Source: Acidobacteriota bacterium (lineage in GTDB: Bacteria; Acidobacteriota; Terriglobia; Acidiferrales; UBA7541). From it: 49,075 nt of DNA. A program made the position numbers and the translations under genes. Shown one piece after another: positions 40,147-48,477 of this stretch (within the stretch, counting starts at the first letter, position 1; each line of letters opens with the position of its first letter). The stretch spans positions 1 through 49,075 of the forward strand of contig QHYM01000143.1 of assembly GCA_003223295.1 (NCBI GenBank), written 5' to 3'. Under the pieces are notes generated by a model. The model made no database searches and was not told where the DNA came from. It saw nothing but the letters and a program-made list of their open reading frames with translations.

Positions 40147-41426
40147 CACCGCCGCTCTCCCGATGCCGGCTCTTCCGCCGCAGTTCGGCGGATGATTTCG
40201 CCTTCGTGCAGGCCCGAAAGCACCACAACTTCCGTATCGTTGCGGGGACCGGTTTTCACGGCACGTTTCTCAAAGGACCCCGAACCTTCCACCCAAACAA
40301 ACGGCTTCCCGGAATCGAATCCCACGCTTTCCCAAGGAACCACGAGCGCGTTTTGTTCTGAGCCGAGGTCGAGATCCAATGCCGCGGAAAGGTCCGGCAG
40401 GAGTCTCGCGTCGGTCCCTTGAACGGAGAAGCGGGCGGCGAATACCCGGATGGTTTCGCTGAACTGGCCGTTGTGACCGAGCGGGGAAAGATCTTCCAAG
40501 GTCGCAGCAAGCTCAATGCCGGGGTACGCGTCGAGATGCATTTTCGCGCGCAGGCCGGGGCGGACTTTCAGCAGGTCCACCTGATTCAGCTCCACGCGCA
40601 CTTCCATTTGGGAGGGATCCACAACGGCCATGAAGGGCAAGCCCGGACGCACCTGGTCTCCCTGTTGGACAGTGCCCATGCGGCCGCCGAGCCAGATGGT
40701 GTTGTAGACCACCACGCCCGCCATGGGAGAGTGCACGGTCATTTTGGAGGCGTTGCTCTGCGCGTAGCGCATGGCCTCCATAGAGCGGTCCCGCTGAATC
40801 TCGAGAATGTGGATCCCGGCCGCTGCGGCGGCTCGTTTCAATTGGTAAGTCTCTTTCAATTGCTTCAATGTGGCCTGTGCTTCCTCCGCGGCCTCCTGAT
40901 TCTTTTCGGCGTCGATGCGGGAGACGATTTCATTGCGCTGGAGTTCGAGCTGTGCGCGCTTCAACTCGTCCTCGGCCTGTTGCAAACCTGTGTCGTCCTT
41001 GGCGCGGGCGATATCTTCCTCGGCTTGCTTTTGAGCGACCTGGCCTACCAGGTTGTCGTACGTGGCTTTCTTATCGAGATAGTCCTTGGTTTGGGCCTGA
41101 GGGTCGAATTCCACGAGGACGTCGCCCTGCTTTACGGGAGACCCGGCAGCGGCCAGTTTGGTGATGACCATGGAACCCACTTGCGCCCCTTGGAGCCTGG
41201 GAGCCAGGACCGCAAAGGAGTGGGCGGCCATGGTGGTTCCATTCAGGCGGAGCGTTTGCGAGAAGTTCTTTTTCTCGACTCGATAAATCGACTCCGCGCG
41301 GCTCGCAGAGGCTTGCGCCCGGCGGAGATGGAAGAAAAGAAAGGGCATGAGAACGAGTGTCAGCAGAGTGAGGGTGCCTAAGAAAAGAGCCTTGGGCTTG
41401 CTGCGAAGAATCGATGTAGCGCGCAT
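40146..41426 (-). CDS. Periplasmic adaptor (HlyD family), first in operon
   Basis: This 426-residue adaptor begins the efflux operon. It has an N-terminal helix (ALFLGTLTLLTLVLMPFLFF), lipoyl halves (VGSMVITKLAAAGSPVKQGDVLV and MTVHSPMAGVVVYN), a long helical hairpin (about residues 95-220), and a beta-barrel domain (MEVRVELNQVDLLKVRPGLRA). The open frame reaches 41513, but MRATSILRSKPKALFLG from the ATG at 41426 is the more natural start; the ribosome site is weak. Its stop overlaps the next start by one base. The substrate is unknown. The 437-base region upstream separates it from a divergent small gene. Confidence 0.88.
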   Translation of the reverse strand: MRATSILRSKPKALFLGTLTLLTLVLMPFLFFHLRRAQASASRAESIYRVEKKNFSQTLRLNGTTMAAHSFAVLAPRLQGAQVGSMVITKLAAAGSPVKQGDVLVEFDPQAQTKDYLDKKATYDNLVGQVAQKQAEEDIARAKDDTGLQQAEDELKRAQLELQRNEIVSRIDAEKNQEAAEEAQATLKQLKETYQLKRAAAAAGIHILEIQRDRSMEAMRYAQSNASKMTVHSPMAGVVVYNTIWLGGRMGTVQQGDQVRPGLPFMAVVDPSQMEVRVELNQVDLLKVRPGLRAKMHLDAYPGIELAATLEDLSPLGHNGQFSETIRVFAARFSVQGTDARLLPDLSAALDLDLGSEQNALVVPWESVGFDSGKPFVWVEGSGSFEKRAVKTGPRNDTEVVVLSGLHEGEIIRRTAAEEPASGERR

Positions 41427-41863
41427 AAGCTCATGCACCCCTGAGAGATTCGGGAAGTTACGCCCTCCAGGGCGGTTGGAATTCGGGGCCGGGGAAATGG
41501 TTGTTTCGCACAACCTGCTTAAATTTGAGCCGATTCTTCCGCAAACGCTCAGTTTATCTTAGAAGCAAAACCAGGAATATCCATGGAATACCCTAATGTT
41601 TGCAATCCCTGCTCTCTCCGACCGGCTGGCTCTCTATTAGACGCCACGCACAGCCATTTGTCCTACGCAAAAATCGGTGATTTTCATCGCAAAAAGAAGA
41701 TTGCCGCGTAAGTTTCCAAAGCGAAGCAGAATTGCGGAAAATCGACCCCTAACCATGAGACGCAATCGGGAGGACAATGAGATACAAGCTCGTAGTCTAC
41801 GTGTGTTGAGCCGGGTAAGCTCGGGGTCGACCTGGAGTGGTTCTAGAACCAGGTTGGAGAATC
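41427..41863. promoter_or_regulatory. Divergent intergenic region with a perfect 14-bp palindrome
   Basis: This 437-base region lies between the efflux operon (leftwards) and a small gene (rightwards). A perfect palindrome TGGTTCTAGAACCA (41838-41851) lies four bases before the GGAG ribosome site of the small gene and could be an operator. The remainder shows no convincing ORF or RNA. Promoters for both directions presumably lie here but were not identified with confidence. Confidence 0.4.
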
Positions 41864-42044
41864 ATGATCAGATTTCTGGCAAAGTTCTTTCGAGGACTGC
41901 ATCTCATTTTCGGAGTGTCCGCGCCCCCTGAGGGACAGAACGAAACGCTCGTTGGTGTTGATCTGGCTCGGAGTTTTATCTTTTCTGGTGGCCTTCGGCG
42001 TGCTCCTCTCTTACCTCGTGCCCTACCTGTACTTCAAACACTAA
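41864..42044 (+). pseudogene. Small membrane protein with an apparent +1 frameshift
   Basis: The ATG at 41864 has a GGAGA site at 41855-41859 and reads MIRFLAKFFRGLHLIFGVSA followed by PPEGQNE. At the AAA run 41943-41945, dropping one base gives RSLVLIWLGVLSFLVAFGVL, LSYLVPYLYFKH and TAA (42042-42044), a coherent transmembrane helix. The joined product would be about 59 residues with an amphipathic start and one membrane helix. Without the shift, the frame runs on as low-quality sequence. Sequencing error, decay or programmed frameshifting are all possible. The gene precedes gltX. Confidence 0.5.
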
Positions 42045-42205
42045 TCTTTCTCAGCTAAACCGCAAGATATTGGCGATCTGACGAAGACGCGGGGCTTTGC
42101 GCTTACCCTGCCACGCCAAGATGGGCACCATCCTGGCTGGTTGGACGGAATCCAGAGCTTTCGCTACACTGAACGACTGCTTCTGCAAAGAAAGACGCGC
42201 TGGAA

Positions 42206-43726
42206 ATGACCGAAGCAACTCAAAAGACTGCAGGTGTGCGAGTCCGCTTTGCCCCCTCTCCCACGGGCTATCTGCATGTCGGTGGCGCACGAACGGCCCT
42301 GTTTAACTGGCTTTTCGCGCGACGCCACGACGGCGTGATGATTCTGCGCATTGAGGACACGGATGCCGAGCGCAACAAGCCCGAACTGGTTCAGGGAATC
42401 ATCGACGGCTTGAAACGGCTGGGTGTGAATTGGGATGAAGGGCCCTTCTACCAGTCGCAACGAACCGAAGTGTACCGGGCGGCGGCGAAGAAATGCCTTG
42501 CGAACGGCAATGCCTTCCTTTGCTACTGCCCCGCGGACAAATATGCCGGCGGCGATCACGCCGAGCCGGCTGAGGATGAAGAGCCGAAAGGCGGCGGGCC
42601 CCGCCGCGTCACGCGCTGTCCGTGCCGCGACGGCAAGCCCTCGACACCGGGCGCGAAGCCGGCGGTCCGCTTCAAGGTTCCCGCTGGTGGAACGACGAAA
42701 TTTGCGGACGCGGTGTTTGGCGAGCGCGAATTTTCCAATGATGAGATCGAGGATTTCGTCCTGCTGCGCTCCGGCAAAGGCGCCGAGGAATTTGGCCAGT
42801 CGATGTACCAGCTCGGCGTCGTAGTCGACGACATCGACATGCGCGTCACGCACGTGATTCGCGGCGCGGATCATCTTTCGAATACGCCGAAGCAAGTGCT
42901 CCTGTACCAAGCGCTCGGCGCGACGCCTCCGGTCTTTGCGCACGTGCCGCTGATTCTTGGCGCGGACAAGTCGCGGCTTTCGAAGCGCCATGGCGCTACC
43001 GACGTGAACATGTATCGCGCGGAAGGTTTTTTGCCGGAAGCGTTTCGCAATTTTCTGGCGCTACTGGGCTGGTCGCCCGGCGGCGACGAAGAGTTCATTC
43101 GAACGAAGGATTTGATTGAGAAGTTCTCGCTGGAGGGCGTGAGCCGCACCAATGCCGTTTTCGACCGGCCAAAACTCGAATGGTTCAATACGCAGTACCT
43201 GCAGCGCCTCCCGATCGAGGATTTGCTGCCTGAAGTCGAAAAGGAATTGAAGCGCAGCGGCTTGTGGAAGCCGGAATGGGCTGCCGGCGCCCCTCCGGGT
43301 CCGGATGGCCGCGATCACGCGTGGTTTGCGCACGCCGTGGACTTGCTGCGGCCACGCATTCGCCTGCTCCCGGATTTTTCCACGTGGTCACGCGCGTTTT
43401 TCAGCGATGAATTTCCGCGCGATCCCGCCGCGAAAGAAAAATTCTGGAAGGATCCGAAAGTGCCGGAACTTCTCGCCAAGCTCGCCGATGCGCTGGCAAA
43501 TCTGAAAGAGTGGAACCATGACGGCTGCGATCAGGCCACGAGGGCAGTTGCCGAAGCGGGCGGCGTGAAAGCGGGACTGCTGATTAATGCGACGCGCGTC
43601 GCTATCGTCGGTCAAGCCGTGGCTCCGCCGCTTTTCGACACCATGATCGTGCTCGGCCAGCAGCGCGTCGTGCAGCGCCTTCGCGACGCGCTCAGCGAAT
43701 TTGCCTCCGCCAAATCCGCGCCCTAG
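42206..43726 (+). CDS. gltX: Glutamyl-tRNA synthetase (GltX)
   Basis: This 506-residue class I aminoacyl-tRNA synthetase charges tRNA with glutamate. The nucleotide-binding motif is PSPTGYLHVGGARTALFNWL, the KMSKS-like motif is KSRLSKRHGAT, and IEDTDAERNKPE, HVIRGADHLSNTPKQ and QYLQRLP support it. Two Cys pairs (FLCYC and RCPCRDG) flank a 30-residue charged insert and may bind zinc as in many GluRS. With gatB in the same window, this synthetase may be non-discriminating and charge tRNA-Gln with Glu for later amidation; that is inference. The start at 42206 lacks a strong ribosome site. Confidence 0.95.
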   Translation: MTEATQKTAGVRVRFAPSPTGYLHVGGARTALFNWLFARRHDGVMILRIEDTDAERNKPELVQGIIDGLKRLGVNWDEGPFYQSQRTEVYRAAAKKCLANGNAFLCYCPADKYAGGDHAEPAEDEEPKGGGPRRVTRCPCRDGKPSTPGAKPAVRFKVPAGGTTKFADAVFGEREFSNDEIEDFVLLRSGKGAEEFGQSMYQLGVVVDDIDMRVTHVIRGADHLSNTPKQVLLYQALGATPPVFAHVPLILGADKSRLSKRHGATDVNMYRAEGFLPEAFRNFLALLGWSPGGDEEFIRTKDLIEKFSLEGVSRTNAVFDRPKLEWFNTQYLQRLPIEDLLPEVEKELKRSGLWKPEWAAGAPPGPDGRDHAWFAHAVDLLRPRIRLLPDFSTWSRAFFSDEFPRDPAAKEKFWKDPKVPELLAKLADALANLKEWNHDGCDQATRAVAEAGGVKAGLLINATRVAIVGQAVAPPLFDTMIVLGQQRVVQRLRDALSEFASAKSAP

Positions 43727-43738
43727 GAGGTCTCTTTG

Positions 43739-45274
43739 GTGCGCCGCAAACGCCGCGAATTTCTGCGGACAATCGGAGCCGCCGGTCTTTGCGCGTCGTT
43801 CCCTCTCGCTTCTTGGCAGGCCGAGACGCTGCAGCAGCGACTTGCCGCCGACCCATTGCGTCCGCAACTTCATTTGCTTCCCGCGCAAAACTGGATGAAT
43901 GACCCCAACGGGCCCATTTATTGGAAAGGCCGATACCACATGTTTTTTCAATACAACCCTCACGCCGCGGTTTGGGGAGATATGCACTGGGCCCACGCCG
44001 TCAGCCCAGACATGATTCATTGGCGCCATCTGCCTGTGGCTCTAGCGCCGACTCCCGGCAGGGACGATGCCGACGGCTGTTTTACCGGCAGCGCCGTCAA
44101 TCACCGCGGCACAGCTACGGTTATTTACACCGGTGTTAAAGCGGCCACGTCCGACCGTGCCACGCTTCGAGACGGCGCCCACAATTTCCGCGAAGTGCAG
44201 TGCCTCGCTACCTCTTCCGATCCCGAACTTCGCACGTGGAGAAAACGGGAGCGACCCATTCTCCAGCCTCCGGAAGACCCGCTCCTCACCGGCTTTCGCG
44301 ATCCTTTCCTTTGGCAGGATGGACCACACTGGTATCTCGGCGTCGGTTCGGGCCAGCGCAGCCAGGGTGGCCGCGTCCTTCTCTATCGCTCTCTCAATTT
44401 ACGCGACTGGGAGTATCTCCATCCCCTCGCTTCTGGAGATTGGACCGGACGTGATTCTGTTAATCCCGTGGACTCTGGTGAAATGTGGGAGTGCCCCGAC
44501 TTTTTTCCTCTCGGCGGAAAACACGTCCTGCTCTACGCCACGGCAGGACAAGTTGTCTGGGAAACTGGCGAGCTCGATCCTAAGGAACTCGTGTTCCACC
44601 CGCAGAAGCGCGGGGTTCTCGATCACGGTGCCTATTACGCACAAAAAACGCAGCTCGACGCAAAAGGGAACCGCATCCTCTGGGGCTGGATTCCGGAAAC
44701 TCGCCCGGAGGCCGAATTCAGCGCCGCCGGGTGGGCAGGTTGCATGGCTCTGCCCCGGGTTCTCTCTCTCGGCGCCGACGGCAGCCTGGCAATGCTCTTC
44801 GCCCCGGAAATTCGGTCGCTCCGTGCGAAGTCCTGCATTATCCCGCCGTTCGAAAGCCACGTGCCCTCCGCCTTGGTTACTCGCGCGCTTCAAGACGTCC
44901 GAATCCAAAACCTCTCAGGCGAATTCCGCTTGAATACCAAATACCCCCGCTCTAGTGTCACCCTTCAGGACCGCAGCGGTCCCTGGTGGTCCGCGACTCT
45001 CGAACCCAAGGACACTTCCACGGCGAAACTATCCGTGAATGGAAAAACCGTCGACGTGCCCATTGTGCACCAGCAAGAATTCAGCGTTCACTTGCTTCTG
45101 GACGCCTCCGTGGTCGAGCTGATCTGTAACGGCAAGCACGCTTTCACGACGCGCATCTACCGCAAGCCCGACGGCCCTCTCAGAATCTCCCTGAGCGATT
45201 CCGACTTGGCTCAGCTCGATGGTCTCGAAGCCTGGCAACTGCGCCCTATCTCTCCCGACCGCCTCACTTCGTAG
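43739..45274 (+). CDS. GH32 fructan hydrolase (levanase/invertase-like), Tat-exported
   Basis: This 511-residue family 32 glycoside hydrolase cleaves beta-fructosides such as sucrose, inulin or levan. The N terminus (RRKRREFLRTIGAAGLCASF) is a twin-arginine signal. The five-bladed propeller shows the nucleophile WMNDPNGP (Asp55), the stabiliser FRDPF (Asp188) and the acid/base ECPDFF (Glu251). A C-terminal beta-sandwich (ESHVPSALVTR onward) completes the family layout. The AGGAGG ribosome site (43725-43730) overlaps the gltX stop and best fits the GTG at 43739; a TTG three bases earlier is an alternative. A GH172 enzyme gene 2 kb downstream on the other strand may share fructose-based substrates. 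Confidence 0.93.
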   Translation: MRRKRREFLRTIGAAGLCASFPLASWQAETLQQRLAADPLRPQLHLLPAQNWMNDPNGPIYWKGRYHMFFQYNPHAAVWGDMHWAHAVSPDMIHWRHLPVALAPTPGRDDADGCFTGSAVNHRGTATVIYTGVKAATSDRATLRDGAHNFREVQCLATSSDPELRTWRKRERPILQPPEDPLLTGFRDPFLWQDGPHWYLGVGSGQRSQGGRVLLYRSLNLRDWEYLHPLASGDWTGRDSVNPVDSGEMWECPDFFPLGGKHVLLYATAGQVVWETGELDPKELVFHPQKRGVLDHGAYYAQKTQLDAKGNRILWGWIPETRPEAEFSAAGWAGCMALPRVLSLGADGSLAMLFAPEIRSLRAKSCIIPPFESHVPSALVTRALQDVRIQNLSGEFRLNTKYPRSSVTLQDRSGPWWSATLEPKDTSTAKLSVNGKTVDVPIVHQQEFSVHLLLDASVVELICNGKHAFTTRIYRKPDGPLRISLSDSDLAQLDGLEAWQLRPISPDRLTS

Positions 45275-45300
45275 GAAGCGCGGCAATTTGAATCGCATCG

Positions 45301-45330
45301 AAAAAAAAACGCGGGGCGAATTGCCCCGCG
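45301..45330 (-). terminator. Intrinsic terminator of the small lipoprotein gene
   Basis: A perfect stem CGCGGGGC/GCCCCGCG (45310-45317 with 45323-45330, loop GAATT) is followed, on the minus strand, by nine Ts (complement of the A run 45301-45309). It clearly serves the minus-strand gene ending at 45368. For the plus-strand GH32 gene there is no T-run. Confidence 0.9.
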
Positions 45331-45367
45331 CTCCTGGTTTCTGCATGCCGGCGCGTTCAGTTGCACC

Positions 45368-45628
45368 TTAGTAGCGCCACGGATGAGCATGACGCCATTC
45401 CCAATACTCGAGCTGCTCGTGTTCATTGAGATCCGTCCACTCCCGGTAGGGCTTGCGGCACTCGGCCCAATACTCTTGGTAGGCGCGGGTTTCGCTGGGA
45501 TCCCAACGATGATAATCGTGGTATCGAGTGTCATAGTATCGTACACGAGCCGCGCAACCTGAACCGATCACGGAAAAGATCATTGCCGCGGCAAGCAAAA
45601 GTGGTTTCATCCATCGTATTCGCTGCAT
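45368..45628 (-). CDS. Small Tyr/Trp-rich lipoprotein-like hypothetical protein
   Basis: This 86-residue exported protein has a signal peptide ending in a probable lipobox (MIFSVIGSGC; Gly at -3 is not ideal). The mature part is unusually rich in Tyr, Trp, Arg, Glu and His (VRYYDTRYHDYHRWDPSETRA, then YQEYWAECRKPYREW and EQLEYWEWRHAHPWRY). I recognise no family. A strong Shine-Dalgarno (AAGGAG) precedes the ATG at 45628; the frame continues to 45685. It is transcribed alone, with a good terminator, and may be a cell-envelope stress protein. Confidence 0.72.
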   Translation of the reverse strand: MQRIRWMKPLLLAAAMIFSVIGSGCAARVRYYDTRYHDYHRWDPSETRAYQEYWAECRKPYREWTDLNEHEQLEYWEWRHAHPWRY

Positions 45629-45685
45629 TTGCAATGCTCCTTTTTTCGAGCCCCGAACGGGGCTGAGCTTCAGCGGGCAGTGCAA

Positions 45686-45860
45686 CGTGCGTTCCCGGCT
45701 CGTTTCTTCACAATGAGATAAACCCGAAAACGGGACAAAAGGCGCAAAGAAAGTTATTCATTCGAGATTTCTGGAGAGGAAGTACTAGGAAATAGTCAGG
45801 GCCCGGGAACTCGTGAAAACGTGAGCGAGTGTCTGGTGCGCTCGTCTTGCGTTGAGATTT
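45686..45860. other. Intergenic region, no feature recognised
   Basis: This 175-base spacer lies between two minus-strand genes. I saw no clear promoter or RNA. Confidence 0.3.
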
Positions 45861-46412
45861 CTAGTTCGGAGAAAAAAACTCTTGGTGCACGGGCTTTGCC
45901 GCCGAAGCAGAAGCGGCGACACTGACCAAGGCATCGAGCGGAATCGTTACCGGCGGGAGGCACAGTTCCGTGCTGCACGCCTGATAGCGCAGCTTGAGGG
46001 GAATGTGCTGTTCGCCGAGCGGAGCACTCGCGAGCGCGTTCACGGGAAGGCGAAGAATTACCGTTCCCTGGTACACGTTGAGCGGCTTCTTGGAAAATGT
46101 GAACGTTTCGAGCTTTCCCTTGGGATAAACCACTTCGCCGCTGCTGAAGCCGGACGGGAGCTGGGCTTTGAGATCGGTGGCGATGAGATACTCTTCCGAT
46201 TTTTCGCGCGCGTTCACGTGGAAGCCCGGACGGATTTTCATGACCACGGCAATCTGAAACGACGCGCCGCGTCCCGCCGGTTCCATAGAAGCATACACTT
46301 CCGGCTTCACCACGTCGCGGCCGGAAGGCACTTGCGAACGACTCGCCATGCAAGTTATCGCGATAATTGCCGCCAGGGCGGTTGCGCCTGAAATTACGGT
46401 GGCTCGCTTCAC
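45861..46412 (-). CDS. DsbD N-terminal-domain-like periplasmic protein
   Basis: This 183-residue exported protein has an N-terminal signal or anchor (VISGATALAAIIAITCMAS). Its domain resembles the N-terminal thiol-reducing domain of DsbD: FHVNAREKSEEYLIATDLKA, VVYPKGKLETFTFSKKPLNVYQG, and the Cys-containing YQACSTELCLPPVTIPL, where the two Cys are the redox pair. Full DsbD has a transmembrane core and thioredoxin domain; this protein is only the N domain, so it needs a separate membrane partner. The GTG start at 46412 overlaps the stop of the frataxin-like gene by four bases, which implies cotranslation. Function is inferred from domain similarity. Confidence 0.82.
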   Translation of the reverse strand: MKRATVISGATALAAIIAITCMASRSQVPSGRDVVKPEVYASMEPAGRGASFQIAVVMKIRPGFHVNAREKSEEYLIATDLKAQLPSGFSSGEVVYPKGKLETFTFSKKPLNVYQGTVILRLPVNALASAPLGEQHIPLKLRYQACSTELCLPPVTIPLDALVSVAASASAAKPVHQEFFSPN

Positions 46413-46741
46413 ACTTTCACCTCAGCGCCGAGTTGCTGCGAGATGACGCGGCTCATGATGGCGTAGAGATCCTCGCCGGACTTCTCCTGCACGAAAGCAT
46501 TGCGCGTTTGGCTCCAGCCCAATTTAAAGCTGGTGGAAAGCGCGGAGATCCAGATTTCGCGCACCGGTGTGTTCGGCGAAATCACGAACTTGGCTTCCTC
46601 GGGTTCCTCGAAAATCACTTCGAGCTTGCCCGCTTGGCCTTCGACGTCAAAGCCGTGCGCATCGCCTAGAGTCAGCAGGCGTTTCTTGAGGTCCTCAAAC
46701 GCCGCGTCGGCTTTCCGCTGGAAATCTTTCTCTTCGAGCAT
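46409..46741 (-). CDS. Frataxin-like (CyaY-type) protein
   Basis: This 110-residue cytoplasmic protein has the frataxin pattern: an acidic N-terminal helix (LEEKDFQRKADAAFEDLKKRL), then GKLEVIFEEPEEAKFVISPN, the conserved TPVREIWISALS, and FKLGW. Frataxins bind iron and modulate Fe-S cluster assembly on IscS/IscU. The ATG at 46741 (MLEEKDFQ) is chosen; a GTG five codons earlier is in frame. It is coupled to a DsbD-alpha-like gene and lies 43 bases from a carbonic anhydrase gene. No isc or suf gene is visible. CyaY genes are best known from proteobacteria, so its presence here deserves a phylogenetic check. Confidence 0.82.
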   Translation of the reverse strand: MLEEKDFQRKADAAFEDLKKRLLTLGDAHGFDVEGQAGKLEVIFEEPEEAKFVISPNTPVREIWISALSTSFKLGWSQTRNAFVQEKSGEDLYAIMSRVISQQLGAEVKV

Positions 46742-46784
46742 GGATTGAGCGTACACGAGGCAATTTCGCCCGGCAAGCGATGCC

Positions 46785-47285
46785 TCAGAAATCCTTGATT
46801 TCGCGGAGGCGTCCGGTGACCACGTCGTACACGAAGCCGCGCACTGCCACTTCTTTGGGAATCCACGGATGCGTGCGAAGTTTTTGCAATTGGTGGCGCA
46901 CGTTTTCGTCGATGTTTTGGAAAGCGTAGAAAAAAGCGGGCGCGATCGCCGCGGTCCCCGCGCGGTTCTGGATGCGCGTGCGCAATTCCTGCTCCGTTGC
47001 GTGCATCAGGCCACAGTCCGTGTGGTTGATGACCATGAACTCTTCCGTGCCCAACAAGTGGTGGGAGATGACCAGAGACCGGAGAGAGTCATCCGTGACG
47101 ATCCCGCCGGCGTTGCGGATGATGTGGGCGTCGCCCTCCTTCAGTCCCAAAGTACGAGTGGACAGCCGTGTGTCCATACACGTAAGCACCGCCAGCTTGC
47201 GCTCCGGACGCGGTGTCAGCGCGCGCAGTTCATGCGCGCGCGCATAAACTTCGTTGGCTTCGAGAACTTCGTCTATGACGCTCAT
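46785..47285 (-). CDS. Beta-class carbonic anhydrase
   Basis: This 166-residue cytoplasmic enzyme interconverts CO2 and bicarbonate. The zinc ligands are visible in TCMDTRL (Cys36, with the Asp38-Arg40 dyad) and NHTDCGLMH (His88, Cys91). The IIRNAGGIVTDDSLRSL block is typical of the small beta-carbonic anhydrases found in many bacteria. The start at 47285 gives MSVIDEVLEANEVYARAH, with no strong Shine-Dalgarno. The downstream frataxin-like and DsbD-alpha-like genes are on the same strand and could be read from the same promoter. Its role is probably general bicarbonate supply. Confidence 0.92.
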   Translation of the reverse strand: MSVIDEVLEANEVYARAHELRALTPRPERKLAVLTCMDTRLSTRTLGLKEGDAHIIRNAGGIVTDDSLRSLVISHHLLGTEEFMVINHTDCGLMHATEQELRTRIQNRAGTAAIAPAFFYAFQNIDENVRHQLQKLRTHPWIPKEVAVRGFVYDVVTGRLREIKDF

Positions 47286-47328
47286 GGTTTGAACAGTCTA
47301 ACGAGCAGCGAGCGATTCGTGAATAGTG

Positions 47329-48477
47329 TCAATGCGAAAGCGCTCCGGCATTGCCGGGGCCGCCGACGGGCTGCAGCTTGGGGATACGTGCTTCGACCGG
47401 AGGAAGCGTTGTGAAGGCGGCGTGAGGCTCGCTCTGATACCAGTAGGCCACGGAATAATAATTGTCCGAGCGGTGATTGGCGTGGCCGTGCTCGATGGTC
47501 GCACGAATTGATTTCGTGAACGGAATCGGCGAATCGAGATGAAAGCGGTAGACCGAGGAACGGCTACCCGCGCGCTCTTCACCCTTGACCGGCGCGCCGT
47601 GAAGACGATGGGAAAAAGCGCTCTGTCCAAAATCCCATGCGCCAAGAAAATAATCTTCTGATCCAGTGCCGATAATGGACGGACGGGATTCACCGTCAAT
47701 GAAAAACATGTCGTCGCCCTCGCCCCACCAGCCGTCCTCATTCTGGAGCACGGACATGGTCACTCCCACAAAGTGGCCGTGGCCGGTGGCTTCCATCCAG
47801 ACATAATTGCCCTCGCCGTTCAGATTTTTCTTGTCCTCGACGGCGGGGTCTCCGTTCGATTCCCACTTGTTGGTCCAGCCAGCATTGGGCTGCGCCTGGC
47901 GAAACTGCGCGTGGAAATAAAGCGTATCGGCGGGCAGAGGCTTGGCGAGCGCGCGATAGTCGAGATTGAAATAAAGACTAGAAACTGGGCGTTTGCCTTC
48001 GTTGGTTAACGTGATGCGCGCGTGCTTTTGAAAAGGCATCGGGAAAAACGAATTCATGGCCCGGTCGTTTGCGACGGAAAGAAGCTCCGATTCCCAGAGG
48101 TGGTAATCGCCGAGACCGAGGCCGAAGAAATCGCCGAGCGGAATCTCGACGCTTGGGGAAGCCTCGCCGTCCCAGTACATGCGCAGAACCAGTCTTTTCA
48201 GATGATAGGGCTCGGGATCGGAAACTGTGAACCAGATGTGCGTGAGCACGCCGGGCCCTTCCACGTCAAGAATCGTGAACGTTCCGCCCGGTTCAACGCG
48301 CCGAAAATCTGCATTGCCGCCAGTGGAGTCCGCGCTGGAGACACGCTTGAGCACATAAGGCTGGGGCTGCGTGAGATCGGCCTGCCAGTGAGCGAGGTTC
48401 TGCGCTTGCGCCTTGGGCGGACTCTTCATCCACACAAAAGCAAGCACGATTAGAAGGCCTGAGAAAGATTGCTTCAT
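47329..48477 (-). CDS. DUF2961 / GH172-family exported enzyme
   Basis: This 382-residue exported protein has a signal peptide (MKQSFSGLLIVLAFVWMKSPPKAQAQ) and the DUF2961 double jelly-roll fold. Visible are FTILDVEGPGVLTHIWFTVS, IPLGDFFGLGLGDYH, AMNSFFPMPFQKHARITLTNEG, and the conserved FFIDGESRPSIIGTGSEDYFLGAWDFG. DUF2961 proteins now form GH172, whose characterised members act on alpha-fructofuranosides (difructose dianhydride) or D-arabinofuranosides. A Shine-Dalgarno (AGGGAGAA) lies just before the ATG at 48477. With GH32 2 kb away, a fructose-containing substrate is plausible but not proven. A plant-derived arabinan or fructan is a possible natural source. Confidence 0.85.
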   Translation of the reverse strand: MKQSFSGLLIVLAFVWMKSPPKAQAQNLAHWQADLTQPQPYVLKRVSSADSTGGNADFRRVEPGGTFTILDVEGPGVLTHIWFTVSDPEPYHLKRLVLRMYWDGEASPSVEIPLGDFFGLGLGDYHLWESELLSVANDRAMNSFFPMPFQKHARITLTNEGKRPVSSLYFNLDYRALAKPLPADTLYFHAQFRQAQPNAGWTNKWESNGDPAVEDKKNLNGEGNYVWMEATGHGHFVGVTMSVLQNEDGWWGEGDDMFFIDGESRPSIIGTGSEDYFLGAWDFGQSAFSHRLHGAPVKGEERAGSRSSVYRFHLDSPIPFTKSIRATIEHGHANHRSDNYYSVAYWYQSEPHAAFTTLPPVEARIPKLQPVGGPGNAGALSH

